DNA of 64,000 bases from JAQBQB01 sp963757185 (GTDB lineage: Bacteria > Gemmatimonadota > Gemmatimonadetes > Gemmatimonadales > Gemmatimonadaceae), in NCBI GenBank assembly GCA_963757185.1, contig CAVWQI010000009.1:434001-498000 (forward strand), written 5' to 3'. The notes beneath the pieces are model-generated. The model made no database searches. It saw only the letters and a list, made by a program, of their open reading frames with translations, and had not been told where the DNA came from. The position numbers were made by a program, and so were the translations under genes. This document shows, piece by piece, positions 33,789 through 43,165 of the stretch. How positions within the stretch are numbered: the first letter of the stretch is position 1; every line of letters begins with the position of its first letter.

Positions 33789-35510
33789 ATGGCGTTGGTG
33801 GCCCACTTTGGCCCACTGCTGCTCTCCCCTCCCCTCCCCTCACTGCCGGAAACTCCGCGTGTGACGCTCGAACCAGCACCGGCTGCGGACCGTCTCGATT
33901 CGTGGAAGCAGATCGCTGCCTACCTGAAGCGCGGCGTTCGCACGGTACGGCGCTGGGAGCGCGACGAAGGCTTGCCGGTGCATCGACACATCCACCGCGT
34001 GCTCGGCAGCGTCTACGCTTTCCGATCGGAGATCGATGATTGGCAGCGGCGTCAGGGCGAACAGGGTCGTGCCGCCCGTCGTCAATCGGCCGACGACGGC
34101 AGCTCGACGGGATCATCGTCGATCGCGGTGCTGTCGTTCACGAGCCTGAGCACCGACCCCGACAACGAGTTCTTCGCGGACGGTCTGGCCGATGAAATCA
34201 CCGCCGATCTCTGTCGGATTCGCTCTCTGCGGGTCATCTCGCGGACGTCGGCCGCGACGTTCAAGGGCTCCGCGAAGGACGCGAAAACGATCTCGCGCGA
34301 GCTGGGCGCGCGATACCTCCTCGAGGGCAGCGTTCGGCGAACGGACAACCGGATTCGGATCACCACGCAACTCGTGGACGCGCACACCGACGCGCACGTT
34401 TGGGCGGAGAAGTTCGACGGCGGCGTCGAGGATCTCTTTGCGATTCAGGAGCGCATCGCGCGCGTCGTGGTGGGTGCGCTGCGGCTCCAGCTGACCACCG
34501 ATGAAGACCGGCGGCTACACGAACGGGGAATCGACAACGTCCACGCGTACGAGTGTTATCTGCGCGCCCGGCAGCAGGGTTGGCGATGGCGGAAGGACGC
34601 GATCGACCAGGCCGTCCAGCTTTTGCGCAACGGATTGGCCATCGTCGGCGACAACGCCCGCCTGTACGCCGCGCTCGGCGTCGCCTATCTCCAGTACCGC
34701 GAGGCCGGCACCGATTTTGGCGAGAGTCCGATCGTCGACGCCGAGGCGTGCGCGCGCAGAGTCTTCGAGCTAGAGCCCGCATCGGCGGAAGGATTGCAGT
34801 TGCGAGGATGGATTCACTACTCCCGCGCGCGCATCCAGGAGGCGGTCCGCGATCTCGCATCCGCACTCGACCTGGAACCGAACAACGCCGACACGCTGCT
34901 GCTGCTGAGCAACTGCTATCTCATTTCCGGGCGCGTCCCGGCGGCGCGTCCATTGATCGAGCGGCTGGCGGCGATCGATCCGCTGACGCCGTTGGTGCGA
35001 TGCATGCCGGCATGGGCGGAGATCCTCGAGGGCAATCTGGCGGCGGCGATCGAGCCGTACAGGCAGATGTTCGAGATGGATCCGGGCAACCCGATGGCGC
35101 GATTGTTCTACGTCTGGGTGCTTCTCATCAATGGGCGATTGGAGAGCATCGCTGCCATCGTCGAGTCGTTTCCGCTCGAGGTTCGCGAGACTGTCCCGGC
35201 GCGCCTCGCATTCTTTCTCGCCGCCTCGCTTCGCGAACACGATGGTGTGCCCCTTCAATCACCGGGAAAGCACGTGGAAGCGGCGGCCGGCGCGAGCGAC
35301 GTGTTCGCGCGGCTGCTCGCCGGCGGCTACGCGCGAGCCGGCGACACCGACAACGCCATCCGCTGGCTCGAGGTCGCCGTCGACCGCGGCTTCATCAACC
35401 ATCCGTTCCTCACGCGCGTGGATCCGTCGCTCGACAATCTTCGCGGAGAGCGGCGCTTTCAGCAGTTGATGGAGGTCGTGCGCGAGCGGTGGGAGCGCTT
35501 CGAAGTCTGA
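33789..35510 (+). CDS. HTH - FlgO/TolB-N-like - TPR regulator
   Basis: 573 residues from ATG 33789 (start uncertain; GTG 33861 is possible). A DNA-binding head at about 35-90 ('LDSWKQIAAYLKRGVRTVRRWER', 'LPVHRHIHRVLGSVYAFRSEIDDW') resembles MerR/HTH_17. A FlgO-like domain follows at about 112-235 ('SIAVLSFTSLSTDPDNEFFADGLADEI', 'ELGARYLLEGSVRR'). The rest is tetratricopeptide-like ('RVFELEPASAEGLQLRGWIHYSRA' and repeats). The same architecture is common in Acidobacteriota and Gemmatimonadota, role not established. A CCCCT repeat lies in codons 9-17, an early low-complexity stretch. Confidence 0.8.
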   Translation: MALVAHFGPLLLSPPLPSLPETPRVTLEPAPAADRLDSWKQIAAYLKRGVRTVRRWERDEGLPVHRHIHRVLGSVYAFRSEIDDWQRRQGEQGRAARRQSADDGSSTGSSSIAVLSFTSLSTDPDNEFFADGLADEITADLCRIRSLRVISRTSAATFKGSAKDAKTISRELGARYLLEGSVRRTDNRIRITTQLVDAHTDAHVWAEKFDGGVEDLFAIQERIARVVVGALRLQLTTDEDRRLHERGIDNVHAYECYLRARQQGWRWRKDAIDQAVQLLRNGLAIVGDNARLYAALGVAYLQYREAGTDFGESPIVDAEACARRVFELEPASAEGLQLRGWIHYSRARIQEAVRDLASALDLEPNNADTLLLLSNCYLISGRVPAARPLIERLAAIDPLTPLVRCMPAWAEILEGNLAAAIEPYRQMFEMDPGNPMARLFYVWVLLINGRLESIAAIVESFPLEVRETVPARLAFFLAASLREHDGVPLQSPGKHVEAAAGASDVFARLLAGGYARAGDTDNAIRWLEVAVDRGFINHPFLTRVDPSLDNLRGERRFQQLMEVVRERWERFEV

Positions 35511-35523
35511 CGGTGTGCAGACG

Positions 35524-36576
35524 CTAGCCGCGGGCGGATGGTTCGCGCGTCGGTGAGAAGGTCTTGAACAGGAGTCGCAGCGACGGAATCAGGATCAACG
35601 CTCCCCCCGCGAGTCCAACGAGCAGCAGTTCCAGAGTTACATCAGGCGCCGCGCTCTGGCGAATGGTGAGCGTCGGGGGAATGACGAACGGATACTGCGC
35701 GAGCGCCCAGCCCCACAGGATGAACGTCACCTGCGCGCCGACCGCGACCCGCGCCAACCGATAGCGGCGCCACCAGAGCGCGGCGATCGCCGTGACCGCC
35801 GCGATCGCCGTAACCGTATGCAACAAGACCGCCCAGGGTGAAGTGGTGACACCGCGCGCGATGCGCGGCGCCGATGACGTCGACATGAGCAGTGACGCTC
35901 CGGCAGCGACCCCGACGACCACCGCCGCGACCAGCGCTCGACGACGAAAGTCCTCGCGCAATGCGTCGTCTCGCGCGGCGAGCGCGAGATACACGGCGGC
36001 CAGCAGCGCGAACAGCGCCAACGCGAAGAACCCGACGACGAGCGGGTACACGGCAAGCCACGGTTCGACGTAGACCTCGGTGAACGACCCGCTGCCTGTG
36101 ACGGCGCGCGCCGCGGCCTGGCCGACCGCCCCGCTCGAGATGGCGCCGATCACGATGCCGAAGCACAGCGGCGTCACCACGCTCGCGATCGAGAACACCA
36201 GCCCCCACCGCTCGACAATATTGCGCTCGGCGCGGCCGTAGCTGCGAAACACGAAGGCCGACCCGCGCAGGACGATGCCGATCAGAAGAATGGTGATCGG
36301 AACGTGGAGCACCGTGCCGAGCACGCCGAACGCGGCCGGGAAGCCGGTGAACAGCACCACTACCGCGACGATCAGCCAGACGTGGTTGGCTTCCCAGATC
36401 GGACCGATCGACTCGGCGATCAGCCGGCGTTGGTCCTCTCCGCGCGGCCCGCGCGCCAGAAGATCCCACACGCCTCCGCCGTAGTCCGCTCCGCCCGTGA
36501 GCGCGTAGCCAGTGAGGGCCATCATGATGGCGCCGGCCACGATCTCGGGCAGGCCGATCGTGAGTACGCCGCTCAT
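35524..36576 (-). CDS. cydB: Cytochrome bd-type quinol oxidase subunit II
   Basis: 350 residues from ATG 36576, in an ATGA overlap with cydA. About nine hydrophobic segments. 'ALTGYALTGGADYGGGVWDLLARGPRGEDQR' and 'AIGPIWEANHVWLI'-like sequence (here SIGPIWEANHVWLI) are the CydB/CioB N-terminal signature, and 'WGWALAQYPFVIPP' ends the fold. With cydA it forms the high-affinity, cyanide-tolerant terminal oxidase in the inner membrane that reduces oxygen with quinol. No cydX or cydDC is adjacent; it converges with the regulator gene. Confidence 0.94.
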   Translation of the reverse strand: MSGVLTIGLPEIVAGAIMMALTGYALTGGADYGGGVWDLLARGPRGEDQRRLIAESIGPIWEANHVWLIVAVVVLFTGFPAAFGVLGTVLHVPITILLIGIVLRGSAFVFRSYGRAERNIVERWGLVFSIASVVTPLCFGIVIGAISSGAVGQAAARAVTGSGSFTEVYVEPWLAVYPLVVGFFALALFALLAAVYLALAARDDALREDFRRRALVAAVVVGVAAGASLLMSTSSAPRIARGVTTSPWAVLLHTVTAIAAVTAIAALWWRRYRLARVAVGAQVTFILWGWALAQYPFVIPPTLTIRQSAAPDVTLELLLVGLAGGALILIPSLRLLFKTFSPTREPSARG

Positions 36577-37865
36577 TGCGTGTCGGCGACCAAGGATCGA
36601 ATCAACACGACGACGATCGCCGCGAGACCGATGTAGAGAATCGTGAACAGCGCCATCGGCACGGCGACGCCGGGCATCGGCGTGACCGCGTCGGCCGTCC
36701 GGAGCAGACCCTGCACCACCCACGGCTGCCGGCCGACTTCCGTGACGGTCCATCCGGCCTCGGTGGCGATGAAACCGAACGGCGTCACGATCGAGAGCGC
36801 GAGAAGGAGCTTGCGCTTCGCCAAGATGTCCTGGCGTCGCACCAACACGACGAGCGACCATGCGGCGACGACGGCCATCAGCGTGCCTAGGCCAACCATG
36901 ATCTGAAAGCCGAAGTGCACGGGAAGGACGGGTGGCCACAGCTCGCGATCGATGTCCGACAGTCCTTTCACCGTTGCCCCAGGATCGTGAAACGCGAGCA
37001 GCGACAACCCGCGTGGGATCTCGATCGCGAAGCGAGTTCGGCGCGCGTCGACGTCGGGCCAACCGCCGATCCGCAGCGGCGCGCCGGCTTCGGTGTCGAA
37101 TTGTCCCTCGAGCGCCGCGAGCTTGGCGGGCTGCGTCTTGGCGACGGTCCGCGCGCTCAAGTCACCGGAGATAGGCTGCAGCACCGCCGCGGGCGCGCCG
37201 ATCGCCAGCGACGCGACGAGCGCCGCTCGATGAAAGCGTCGCGTGCTGCCGCGCAATAGCACGATCGCGTGCACACCCGCGACGGCGATGCCTGTCGCCG
37301 CGTACGCCGCGAGCACCATATGCAGCGCCTGCTGGAACGTCGACGGATTGAGCATCCCGGCGATCGGGTCGACGGCGGCGATCCGGCCGTTCGCCAGCGT
37401 GATTCCGCGCGGCGTGTTCATCCACGCGTTCACCGCGACGACGAATACGGCCGACGCCATTCCGCTGAGCGCCACCACGATCCCCGAGAACAGATGCGTC
37501 CTCGGCGACACTCGCTCCCAGCCGTACAGATAGACGCCGAGGAAGATCGCTTCCGTGAAAAACGCGAACCCCTCGAGCGAGAAGGGGATGCCGATGATCG
37601 GCCCCGCGAATTCCATGAAGCGCGGCCAGAGCAGGCCGAGCTCGAACGACAACACCGTGCCCGACACGGCGCCAATCGCGAACAGGATGGCCGTGCCTTT
37701 GGCCCAGCGCTTGGCGAGCTCGAGCCACACGTCGTCGCCCGTCTTCCGCCAGCGCCATTCGGCGAGCACCATCATTGCCGGCATGCCGATGCCGATCTCG
37801 GCGAAGATGATGTGGAAGCCGAGTGAGATGGCCATCTGCGCGCGAGCGGCGAGCAGGTTCGACAC
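36573..37865 (-). CDS. cydA: Cytochrome bd-type quinol oxidase subunit I
   Basis: 430 residues from GTG 37865, which aligns the family start 'LLAARAQMAISLGFHIIFAEIGIGMP'. Heme ligands are visible: His18, the His of 'QALHMVLAAY', and the Met of 'FGFQIMVGLG'. 'GTILFAIGAVSGTVLSFELGLLWP' (AILFAIGAVSGTVLSFELGL) is a hallmark. The quinol-binding Q-loop region is short, which places it in the CIO/short-loop class; Escherichia coli CydA is about 520 residues. It is the first gene of a two-gene unit with cydB. Divergent from the VOC gene. Confidence 0.94.
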   Translation of the reverse strand: MSNLLAARAQMAISLGFHIIFAEIGIGMPAMMVLAEWRWRKTGDDVWLELAKRWAKGTAILFAIGAVSGTVLSFELGLLWPRFMEFAGPIIGIPFSLEGFAFFTEAIFLGVYLYGWERVSPRTHLFSGIVVALSGMASAVFVVAVNAWMNTPRGITLANGRIAAVDPIAGMLNPSTFQQALHMVLAAYAATGIAVAGVHAIVLLRGSTRRFHRAALVASLAIGAPAAVLQPISGDLSARTVAKTQPAKLAALEGQFDTEAGAPLRIGGWPDVDARRTRFAIEIPRGLSLLAFHDPGATVKGLSDIDRELWPPVLPVHFGFQIMVGLGTLMAVVAAWSLVVLVRRQDILAKRKLLLALSIVTPFGFIATEAGWTVTEVGRQPWVVQGLLRTADAVTPMPGVAVPMALFTILYIGLAAIVVVLIRSLVADTQ

Positions 37866-37904
37866 GGCAATAAGTTTAAGCCACCCCGACGAGGCCCAAC
37901 ACGA

Positions 37905-38876
37905 ATGCCCTCCCCCTCCCCCTCCCCCTCCGAGATCACCGGAATCCACCACATCACCGCCATCGCCGGTGACGCGCAGGAGAATCTGGACTTCTACACG
38001 AACGTGTTCGGGATGCGGCTCGTGAAGCGCAGCGTCAACCAGGACGATCCCGGCACCTATCACTTGTTCTACGCCGACGCCGACGGCCATCCGGGGACGG
38101 ACCTCACCTTCTTTCCGTTCCGCTTCTCTGCCCCCGGACATCTGGGTGTTGGGCTCGGCGTCGAGATCGCTCTCGCGATTCCGAGAGGGAGCCAGGAGTA
38201 CTGGAAGGAACGCCTCGCCGATCTTGGAGCGAACGTCACGGGCACCGAGGATCGCCGGGGCGATCGCGCGCTCAAGCTGACTGATCCGCACGGCCAGCAC
38301 TTGGCGCTGGTCGAGGCGTCCGAGCGCCGCGATTTCGCCGCGTGGGATCGTAGCCCGGTGCCGGCCGACAAGCAGATCCTTGGCCTCCACGCGGTGCGCG
38401 TCTGGGAGCGGGACAAGGATGCGACCGCCTCGTTTCTCTCACAGATCCTCGGCTTCCAGAACTTCGGCGAGGAGGACGGTTGGCATCGCTTCGGCGTCGG
38501 CTCCGGCGGATCGGGCGAGCACATCGAGATTCGCGAGATGCCCAACGAGCGGCGCGGCGCGTGGGGGATCGGCACGATGCATCACGTCGCGTGGCGTGTC
38601 GCCGACGAGTCGGTCGAGCTCCAGCTCCGCGAGCGAATCGCCAAGGCGAACCGCCGGCCGACCGAGGTGATCGACCGGTTCTGGTTCAAGTCGGTCTACT
38701 TTCTAGAACCCGGCGGCGTGTTGTTCGAGCTGGCGACGGAAGGGCCGGGCTTCACCGCCGACGAGCCGCTCGACCACCTGGGCGAGACGCTCGTGCTGCC
38801 GCCCTGGCTCGAGCCGCACCGCGCCCAGATCGAGGCGTCGCTGCCGGTGTTGAGCGGGCCGGCGAGAGTGGGCTGA
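37905..38876 (+). CDS. VOC-family ring-cleaving dioxygenase (MhqO/MhqA-like)
   Basis: 323 residues, two vicinal-oxygen-chelate halves. 'GIHHITAIAGDAQENLDFYTNVFGMRLVKRSVNQDDP' and 'YHLFYADADGHPGTDLTFFPF' are the typical start of MhqO-like proteins. The second half has 'MHHVAWRVAD' (metal His) and 'FYFLEPGGVLFELATEGPGF'-like sequence with the metal Glu (FLEPGGVLFELATE). Expected ligands are two His and a Glu. Relatives open hydroquinone-type rings in quinone resistance. The N terminus begins MPSPSPSPSE, coded by repeated CCCTCC, an expandable hexamer tract. It stands alone beside cydA. Confidence 0.9.
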   Translation: MPSPSPSPSEITGIHHITAIAGDAQENLDFYTNVFGMRLVKRSVNQDDPGTYHLFYADADGHPGTDLTFFPFRFSAPGHLGVGLGVEIALAIPRGSQEYWKERLADLGANVTGTEDRRGDRALKLTDPHGQHLALVEASERRDFAAWDRSPVPADKQILGLHAVRVWERDKDATASFLSQILGFQNFGEEDGWHRFGVGSGGSGEHIEIREMPNERRGAWGIGTMHHVAWRVADESVELQLRERIAKANRRPTEVIDRFWFKSVYFLEPGGVLFELATEGPGFTADEPLDHLGETLVLPPWLEPHRAQIEASLPVLSGPARVG

Positions 38877-38904
38877 TCTCAATCGCCGGGCCGCTCCGCG
38901 CTCG

Positions 38905-40623
38905 TTACGGCTTCTTCAATTCGACGGACTTCGCGGCGTCGCCTCGCGCCGCCATCATCGAGTCGCGCCGCGCCTTGAACTCGGTGCCCGGCTTCCATTG
39001 GGGCATGTCGGACACCTGAGCCACGTCGAACCCGACGCGGAAGAGCGTCGCCATGTCCTGCACGGCGCCGCTCAAATCCCAGTCGGGTTTCACTTCGTCC
39101 GACACGGCGTGATAGTCGTGGTTCGTGTATTCGTCGCGCTTCTGCATTCCGTAGCCGGCCGGCTTCCCGATGTAGTCGATGCCTGCGTCGGTATCGAGCG
39201 CCGGCACGCCGACTTTCGCGAACTCGAAGTGGTCGGAGCGATAGTAGAACCCTTTCTCCGGTTCGGCGTCCGGACGAACGACCCGATTCTCGCTCTTGAG
39301 CGTGTTCTCGAGCACGTCGTCGAGTGACGAATTCCCGAGTCCGATCACCGTGAGGTCCTTCGTTTTCCCCCACTGATTGACGCCGTCGATGTTGATGTTC
39401 GCGGCCGTGTTGGTGAGCGGATACAGGGGATGCGTCGCGTAGAACTTGGATCCAACGAGTCCCTTCTCCTCCGCCGTCACCGACAGGAACAGAATCGATC
39501 GCCGGGGAGGCGTCGGCAGCTTCTTGAACGCCTTCGCGATCTCGAGCAGCGCCGAGCTGCCGCTGGCGTTGTCCATCGCGCCGTTGAAGATCTGGTCGCC
39601 CTTGAGCGTCGTATCCTTGCCGAGGTGATCCCAGTGCGCCGAGTAGACGACGTACTCGTCTTTCTTGTCGGTGCCGGGGAGCTTGGCGACGACGTTGTGC
39701 GACTGAATCTTGCGGACGTCGATCTTGACGTCGAACGTCGCCGTGGCGTTCAGCGGCACCGGCTTGAATTGTTTCGTCGCCGCCGACGCCTTGAGTGAGT
39801 CGAAATTCTGGCCTGCGTCGCGCAGCAGCTCCTTCGCCTTGTCGAGAGTGATCCACCCTTCTATCTGGACGCGCTTCTCGGCGTCGGGCGAGATGACGTC
39901 GAACTGCTCCTGCGAGTTGCTGCTGCTCACGACGTTGTACGGATAGCCCGCGGGACCTGTCTCGTGGATGATGATCGCGGCGGCCGCGCCTTTCTCGGAC
40001 GCGATCTCGTACTTGTACGTCCACCGGCCGTAGTACGTCATCGCGCGCCCCTTGAACATCGCCGTGTCGAGCGACGTGTCGCCGGCGACGCGCACCGGAG
40101 GATCGTTGACGAGCATGAGGATCGTCTTCCCCTTCACGTCGACGCCCTTGTAGTCGTCCCAGCCGTATTCGGGCGCGACGACGCCGTACCCGACGAACAC
40201 GACGTCGGACTTGTCGATCTTCGTTTCCTTCTTGTCGTGCCGCGAATTGGCGATGAAGTCCGCGGGATACGCGAGCGCGATCGTCTTGCCGCCCGCCGAG
40301 AAAGACGCGGTCGGATGGGCCTTGTACCCGATCAGATCGACGTTCTGCAGGTAGGTGCCGTCCGGATTCCCCGGTTGGAGCCCGATCGCCTTGAACTGCG
40401 ACTGCATGTAGGCGATGGCCTTCGCCTCACCGGGAGTTCCGGGTGCGCGCCCTTCCATGGAATCGGCCGACAGATCCTCGATGTGCTGGAGCAGGCCATT
40501 CGGCGTGATCGCCTGCGCGGCCGAATCGACTCCGGCCGTCGAGGCGCCGCCCGCGGTTTTCTCGGACGTACACGCGGCCGCGGCGCAACACAGGAGGGCG
40601 GCAAGACGGCGCAGGTGAATCAT
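38905..40623 (-). CDS. M28-family zinc peptidase, lipoprotein
   Basis: 572 residues from ATG 40623. Signal with lipobox at AAAC (Cys18). A PA-like domain at about 130-270 ('GKTILMLVNDPPV', 'KGAAAAIIIHET') is inserted before the M28 core. The zinc ligands are in 'SAHWDHLG', 'GAMDNASGSSAL', 'TAEEKGLVGSKFY', 'DTDAG' and 'THDYHAVSDE'-like sequence (NHDYHAVSDE). Such proteins are exported aminopeptidases with one PA insert. It is monocistronic and converges with the VOC gene. Confidence 0.93.
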   Translation of the reverse strand: MIHLRRLAALLCCAAAACTSEKTAGGASTAGVDSAAQAITPNGLLQHIEDLSADSMEGRAPGTPGEAKAIAYMQSQFKAIGLQPGNPDGTYLQNVDLIGYKAHPTASFSAGGKTIALAYPADFIANSRHDKKETKIDKSDVVFVGYGVVAPEYGWDDYKGVDVKGKTILMLVNDPPVRVAGDTSLDTAMFKGRAMTYYGRWTYKYEIASEKGAAAAIIIHETGPAGYPYNVVSSSNSQEQFDVISPDAEKRVQIEGWITLDKAKELLRDAGQNFDSLKASAATKQFKPVPLNATATFDVKIDVRKIQSHNVVAKLPGTDKKDEYVVYSAHWDHLGKDTTLKGDQIFNGAMDNASGSSALLEIAKAFKKLPTPPRRSILFLSVTAEEKGLVGSKFYATHPLYPLTNTAANINIDGVNQWGKTKDLTVIGLGNSSLDDVLENTLKSENRVVRPDAEPEKGFYYRSDHFEFAKVGVPALDTDAGIDYIGKPAGYGMQKRDEYTNHDYHAVSDEVKPDWDLSGAVQDMATLFRVGFDVAQVSDMPQWKPGTEFKARRDSMMAARGDAAKSVELKKP

Positions 40624-40743
40624 CGAATGCTCGGACGCTGGAAGCATCGGGTAAGGGATTTGGAGGAAGCGTCTCGTCGCGGGAGCGCGAGATCGGGGCT
40701 ATCATGCAGAATGTAGTCCACGGTACACCGCATTCGACACACC

Positions 40744-41262
40744 GTGCCAGCCAAGTCAAACACCCACTCGTACGTCACGCAGGTCGTCTGGACCGGCAAT
40801 CGTGGCTCCGGGACGAGCGCCTACCGCGCCTACGATCGCGCGCACGAGATTCGCTCGCCAGGAAAGCCGACGTTGATGTGCTCTTCCGAGCCGGCGTTCC
40901 TCGGCGATCGCGGGCGCTACAATCCCGAAGAGCTGCTCGTCGCGTCGCTCTCGGCGTGCCACATGCTGTGGTATTTGCACCTCGCGGCGGACAACCGGAT
41001 CGTCGTCGTCGACTACCGCGACGACGCCACCGGGACGATGGTCGAAACCCCCGACGGCGGCGGGAAGTTCACCGAGGTCACTCTGCACCCGGTCGTCACG
41101 GCGCGCGGGCCGGTGGACGAGCGACTCGCCGCGAGTCTTCACCAACGCGCGCACGACCTCTGCTACATCGCGAGCAGCGTCGCGTTTCCAGTCGGCTGCG
41201 AACCCAAATTGGTTCTCGCCGCTGAATCACTGACGACTTCGCCGCAAGCGGACGGTGCGTGA
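40744..41262 (+). CDS. OsmC-family peroxide reductase
   Basis: 172 residues from GTG 40744. Both redox Cys are present: Cys72 in 'LLVASLSACHMLWYLHLAA' and a second in 'HDLCYIASSVAFPV'. 'GRYNPEELLVASL' is the family hallmark. OsmC/Ohr proteins reduce organic hydroperoxides with a lipoyl or thioredoxin-type donor. The stop overlaps the GTG of the symporter gene (GTGA), so the two are co-translated, an unusual pairing. Confidence 0.92.
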   Translation: MPAKSNTHSYVTQVVWTGNRGSGTSAYRAYDRAHEIRSPGKPTLMCSSEPAFLGDRGRYNPEELLVASLSACHMLWYLHLAADNRIVVVDYRDDATGTMVETPDGGGKFTEVTLHPVVTARGPVDERLAASLHQRAHDLCYIASSVAFPVGCEPKLVLAAESLTTSPQADGA

Positions 41263-42533
41263 GCCGTAGCTCGATCGTGCGGTCGCCCGCCACGCGTGCG
41301 ATGGTCGGACTCGCGCTCGGGCTGATCACCGGCGGCCTGCTCGCGTGGAGCGGCTCTCGCGGCGGCCAGGCGTTCGCCGACTTCGTGACGCCGATCGGCA
41401 CGATCTGGGTGAACGCGCTGCGCATGACTGTCGTACCACTCGTCGCGTCGCTGCTCATCGCGACGCTGGCATCCGGACGTGGCGCGCGCTCGTTCGGGAT
41501 GCTCGGCCGCCGGGCGATCGTGGTCTTTTTCGTCTTCCTCGTCGGAATAGCGATCATCGGCGTCGTCACTGTTCCGCCTTTCTTCTCGCTGCTCACCGTC
41601 GATCCGGCGGCGGCCGCGTCGTTGCGCGCCAGCGCGGCCGAGGCGCCGCTGACGCAGACGCCGGGTTTCGCGCAGTGGATCGCCGGCGTGGTCCCTGCCA
41701 ACGTCGTGAAGGCCGCGGCGGACGGCGCGATGCTGCCGATCATCGTCTTCGCATCACTCTTCGGTCTGGCCCTCGCGCGGGCGACCGAGATGCCGTCACG
41801 GCTCGTCGCCGTTCTGCGTGCCGTCTCGGACGCGATGATTCAGATCGTGCGGTGGGTGCTGCTTTTCGCGCCCGTCGGCGCGTTCGCCCTCGCCGTGCCG
41901 TTGGCGATGCATCTCGGAAATGCGGCCGCGGGCGCGATCGCGTTCTATCTCGCCGCGATGGTCGGCTTTCACGCGGCGATCATCGCGATCATATACCTCG
42001 TCGTCCCGCTCGTCACCGGAACGCCGATCGCCCGGTTCGCGCGAGCCATGCTTCCCGCTCAAGTCGTCGTGGTGAGCACGCGATCGTCGCTCGCCGCGCT
42101 GCCGGCGATGCTCGACGGCGCGCAGCGCGAGCTCGAGATCTCACCGGACGTCGCCGGGTTCGCCATTCCGCTTGGCGTCGCGCTGTTGCGCGCCAACATC
42201 GCGATGTCGTGGATCATCCAGGTCTTCTTTCTCGCCAAGCTGTACGGCGTGTCGGTGGGCGCGACGACCGCCCTGTGGGTGGCCGTCGGTTCGATCGCGC
42301 TCAGTTTCAGCGTTCCGGGAATTCCGAGTGGCGGCTTCCTCATCGCCGCGCCGTATCTGCCGAGCCTCGGCCTGCCGATTCAGGCGATCGGAATTCTCAT
42401 CGCGCTCGACGCGATCCCCGACATCTTCAAGACGCTGCTCAACGTGACGGCGCACGTCTCCACGGCGCTCGTCGTCGCGCGACTCGACCCGGCCACGCAG
42501 CGGGCCGAGGTCGGCGTGGCGGTCAGCGGCTGA
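41259..42533 (+). CDS. Dicarboxylate/amino acid:cation symporter (SLC1/DAACS)
   Basis: 424 residues from GTG 41259. DAACS landmarks: 'GFIRMLxMxxxPLIxxSIxxG' is represented by 'IWVNALRMTVVPLVASLLIATLASG'. HP1 is 'STRSSLAALPAML' (the usual SSSATLP reads TRSSLAALP). 'PLGVALLRANIAMSWI' replaces the usual 'PLGATINMDG'. Both deviate from glutamate carriers at the substrate loop, so substrate and coupling ion are uncertain. About eight helices plus two re-entrant loops. Coupled to OsmC by GTGA; overlaps the convergent gene by 11 bases. Confidence 0.88.
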   Translation: MSRSSIVRSPATRAMVGLALGLITGGLLAWSGSRGGQAFADFVTPIGTIWVNALRMTVVPLVASLLIATLASGRGARSFGMLGRRAIVVFFVFLVGIAIIGVVTVPPFFSLLTVDPAAAASLRASAAEAPLTQTPGFAQWIAGVVPANVVKAAADGAMLPIIVFASLFGLALARATEMPSRLVAVLRAVSDAMIQIVRWVLLFAPVGAFALAVPLAMHLGNAAAGAIAFYLAAMVGFHAAIIAIIYLVVPLVTGTPIARFARAMLPAQVVVVSTRSSLAALPAMLDGAQRELEISPDVAGFAIPLGVALLRANIAMSWIIQVFFLAKLYGVSVGATTALWVAVGSIALSFSVPGIPSGGFLIAAPYLPSLGLPIQAIGILIALDAIPDIFKTLLNVTAHVSTALVVARLDPATQRAEVGVAVSG

Positions 42534-43062
42534 CGAGCGCGGTCGTCAGCTGGTTGACCCGTTGCTCCATGGTTCCTTTGGTGGAGCAGCGGAATGGCTC
42601 CTGAGCAAACGCCAGCGGCTTGGCCGAAGACTCGAAGTCGATCGTCATCGCGGTCGCACCGCCCGCCGTCGCGGCCAGCGTCGTGGTCAGCGTCAGCGTG
42701 ACGTCGTACGACTCGGCGTTCGGGCCGATCTGGGTCGTGCCGCAATCGATGTAGCGGGCGAGGCCGACCTTTCCGAGCTTCCCGCGCACCTTGAAGCCGC
42801 GGTTGCCGATCGTATGCGTCGTCGGATCGAGCAGCGTGACGGGAATCGAGAGCGAGTCGAACACCGCCGCCATCACCTTCCAGACTTTGTCCACCGGGGC
42901 CGCGAACTCGCGGCTCGAAATTCCCGAGCTGGCCACGACGTTGAGGGAGCCCGCCGAACCAGGGACGACCACATGCTGCTCCACCGGGGCCGAGCCGGGG
43001 GTCGGGGCCGAGCCGGCACACGCCAGCGCGGGGGCCAGGCACGCAATGAGGAGTCGTCGCAT
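42523..43062 (-). CDS. Exported lipoprotein-like protein of unknown function
   Basis: 179 residues from ATG 43062. 'RRLLIACLAPALACAGSAP' is a signal peptide with two Cys that could serve as a lipid site; the lipobox is weak. The body 'EFAAPVDKVWKVMAAVFDSLSIPVTLLDPTTHTIGNRGFKVRGKLGK' resembles a START/polyketide-cyclase-like or YceI-like sandwich. 'IDCGTTQIGPNAESYDVTLTLTTTLAATAGGATAMTI' is beta-rich. No enzyme motif is seen. It overlaps the convergent symporter 3' end by 11 bases. Confidence 0.6.
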   Translation of the reverse strand: MRRLLIACLAPALACAGSAPTPGSAPVEQHVVVPGSAGSLNVVASSGISSREFAAPVDKVWKVMAAVFDSLSIPVTLLDPTTHTIGNRGFKVRGKLGKVGLARYIDCGTTQIGPNAESYDVTLTLTTTLAATAGGATAMTIDFESSAKPLAFAQEPFRCSTKGTMEQRVNQLTTALVSR

Positions 43063-43134
43063 GGAATCTCCGAAACAGGTGGGGATCGCAGTGTACAACT
43101 ATGCGTAATGGATACAAAAGTGTCTAGGAGTCGC

Positions 43135-43158
43135 GGTCCACCGGTCCACCGGCCTACC
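43135..43158. repeat. Three GGTCCACC-type octamers
   Basis: Two exact GGTCCACC copies and GGCCTACC, just before the 3' end of the M19 gene and after the start of the previous gene. Same unit as the arrays at 47131 and 60377. Confidence 0.85.
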
Positions 43159-43165
43159 TACCCGC

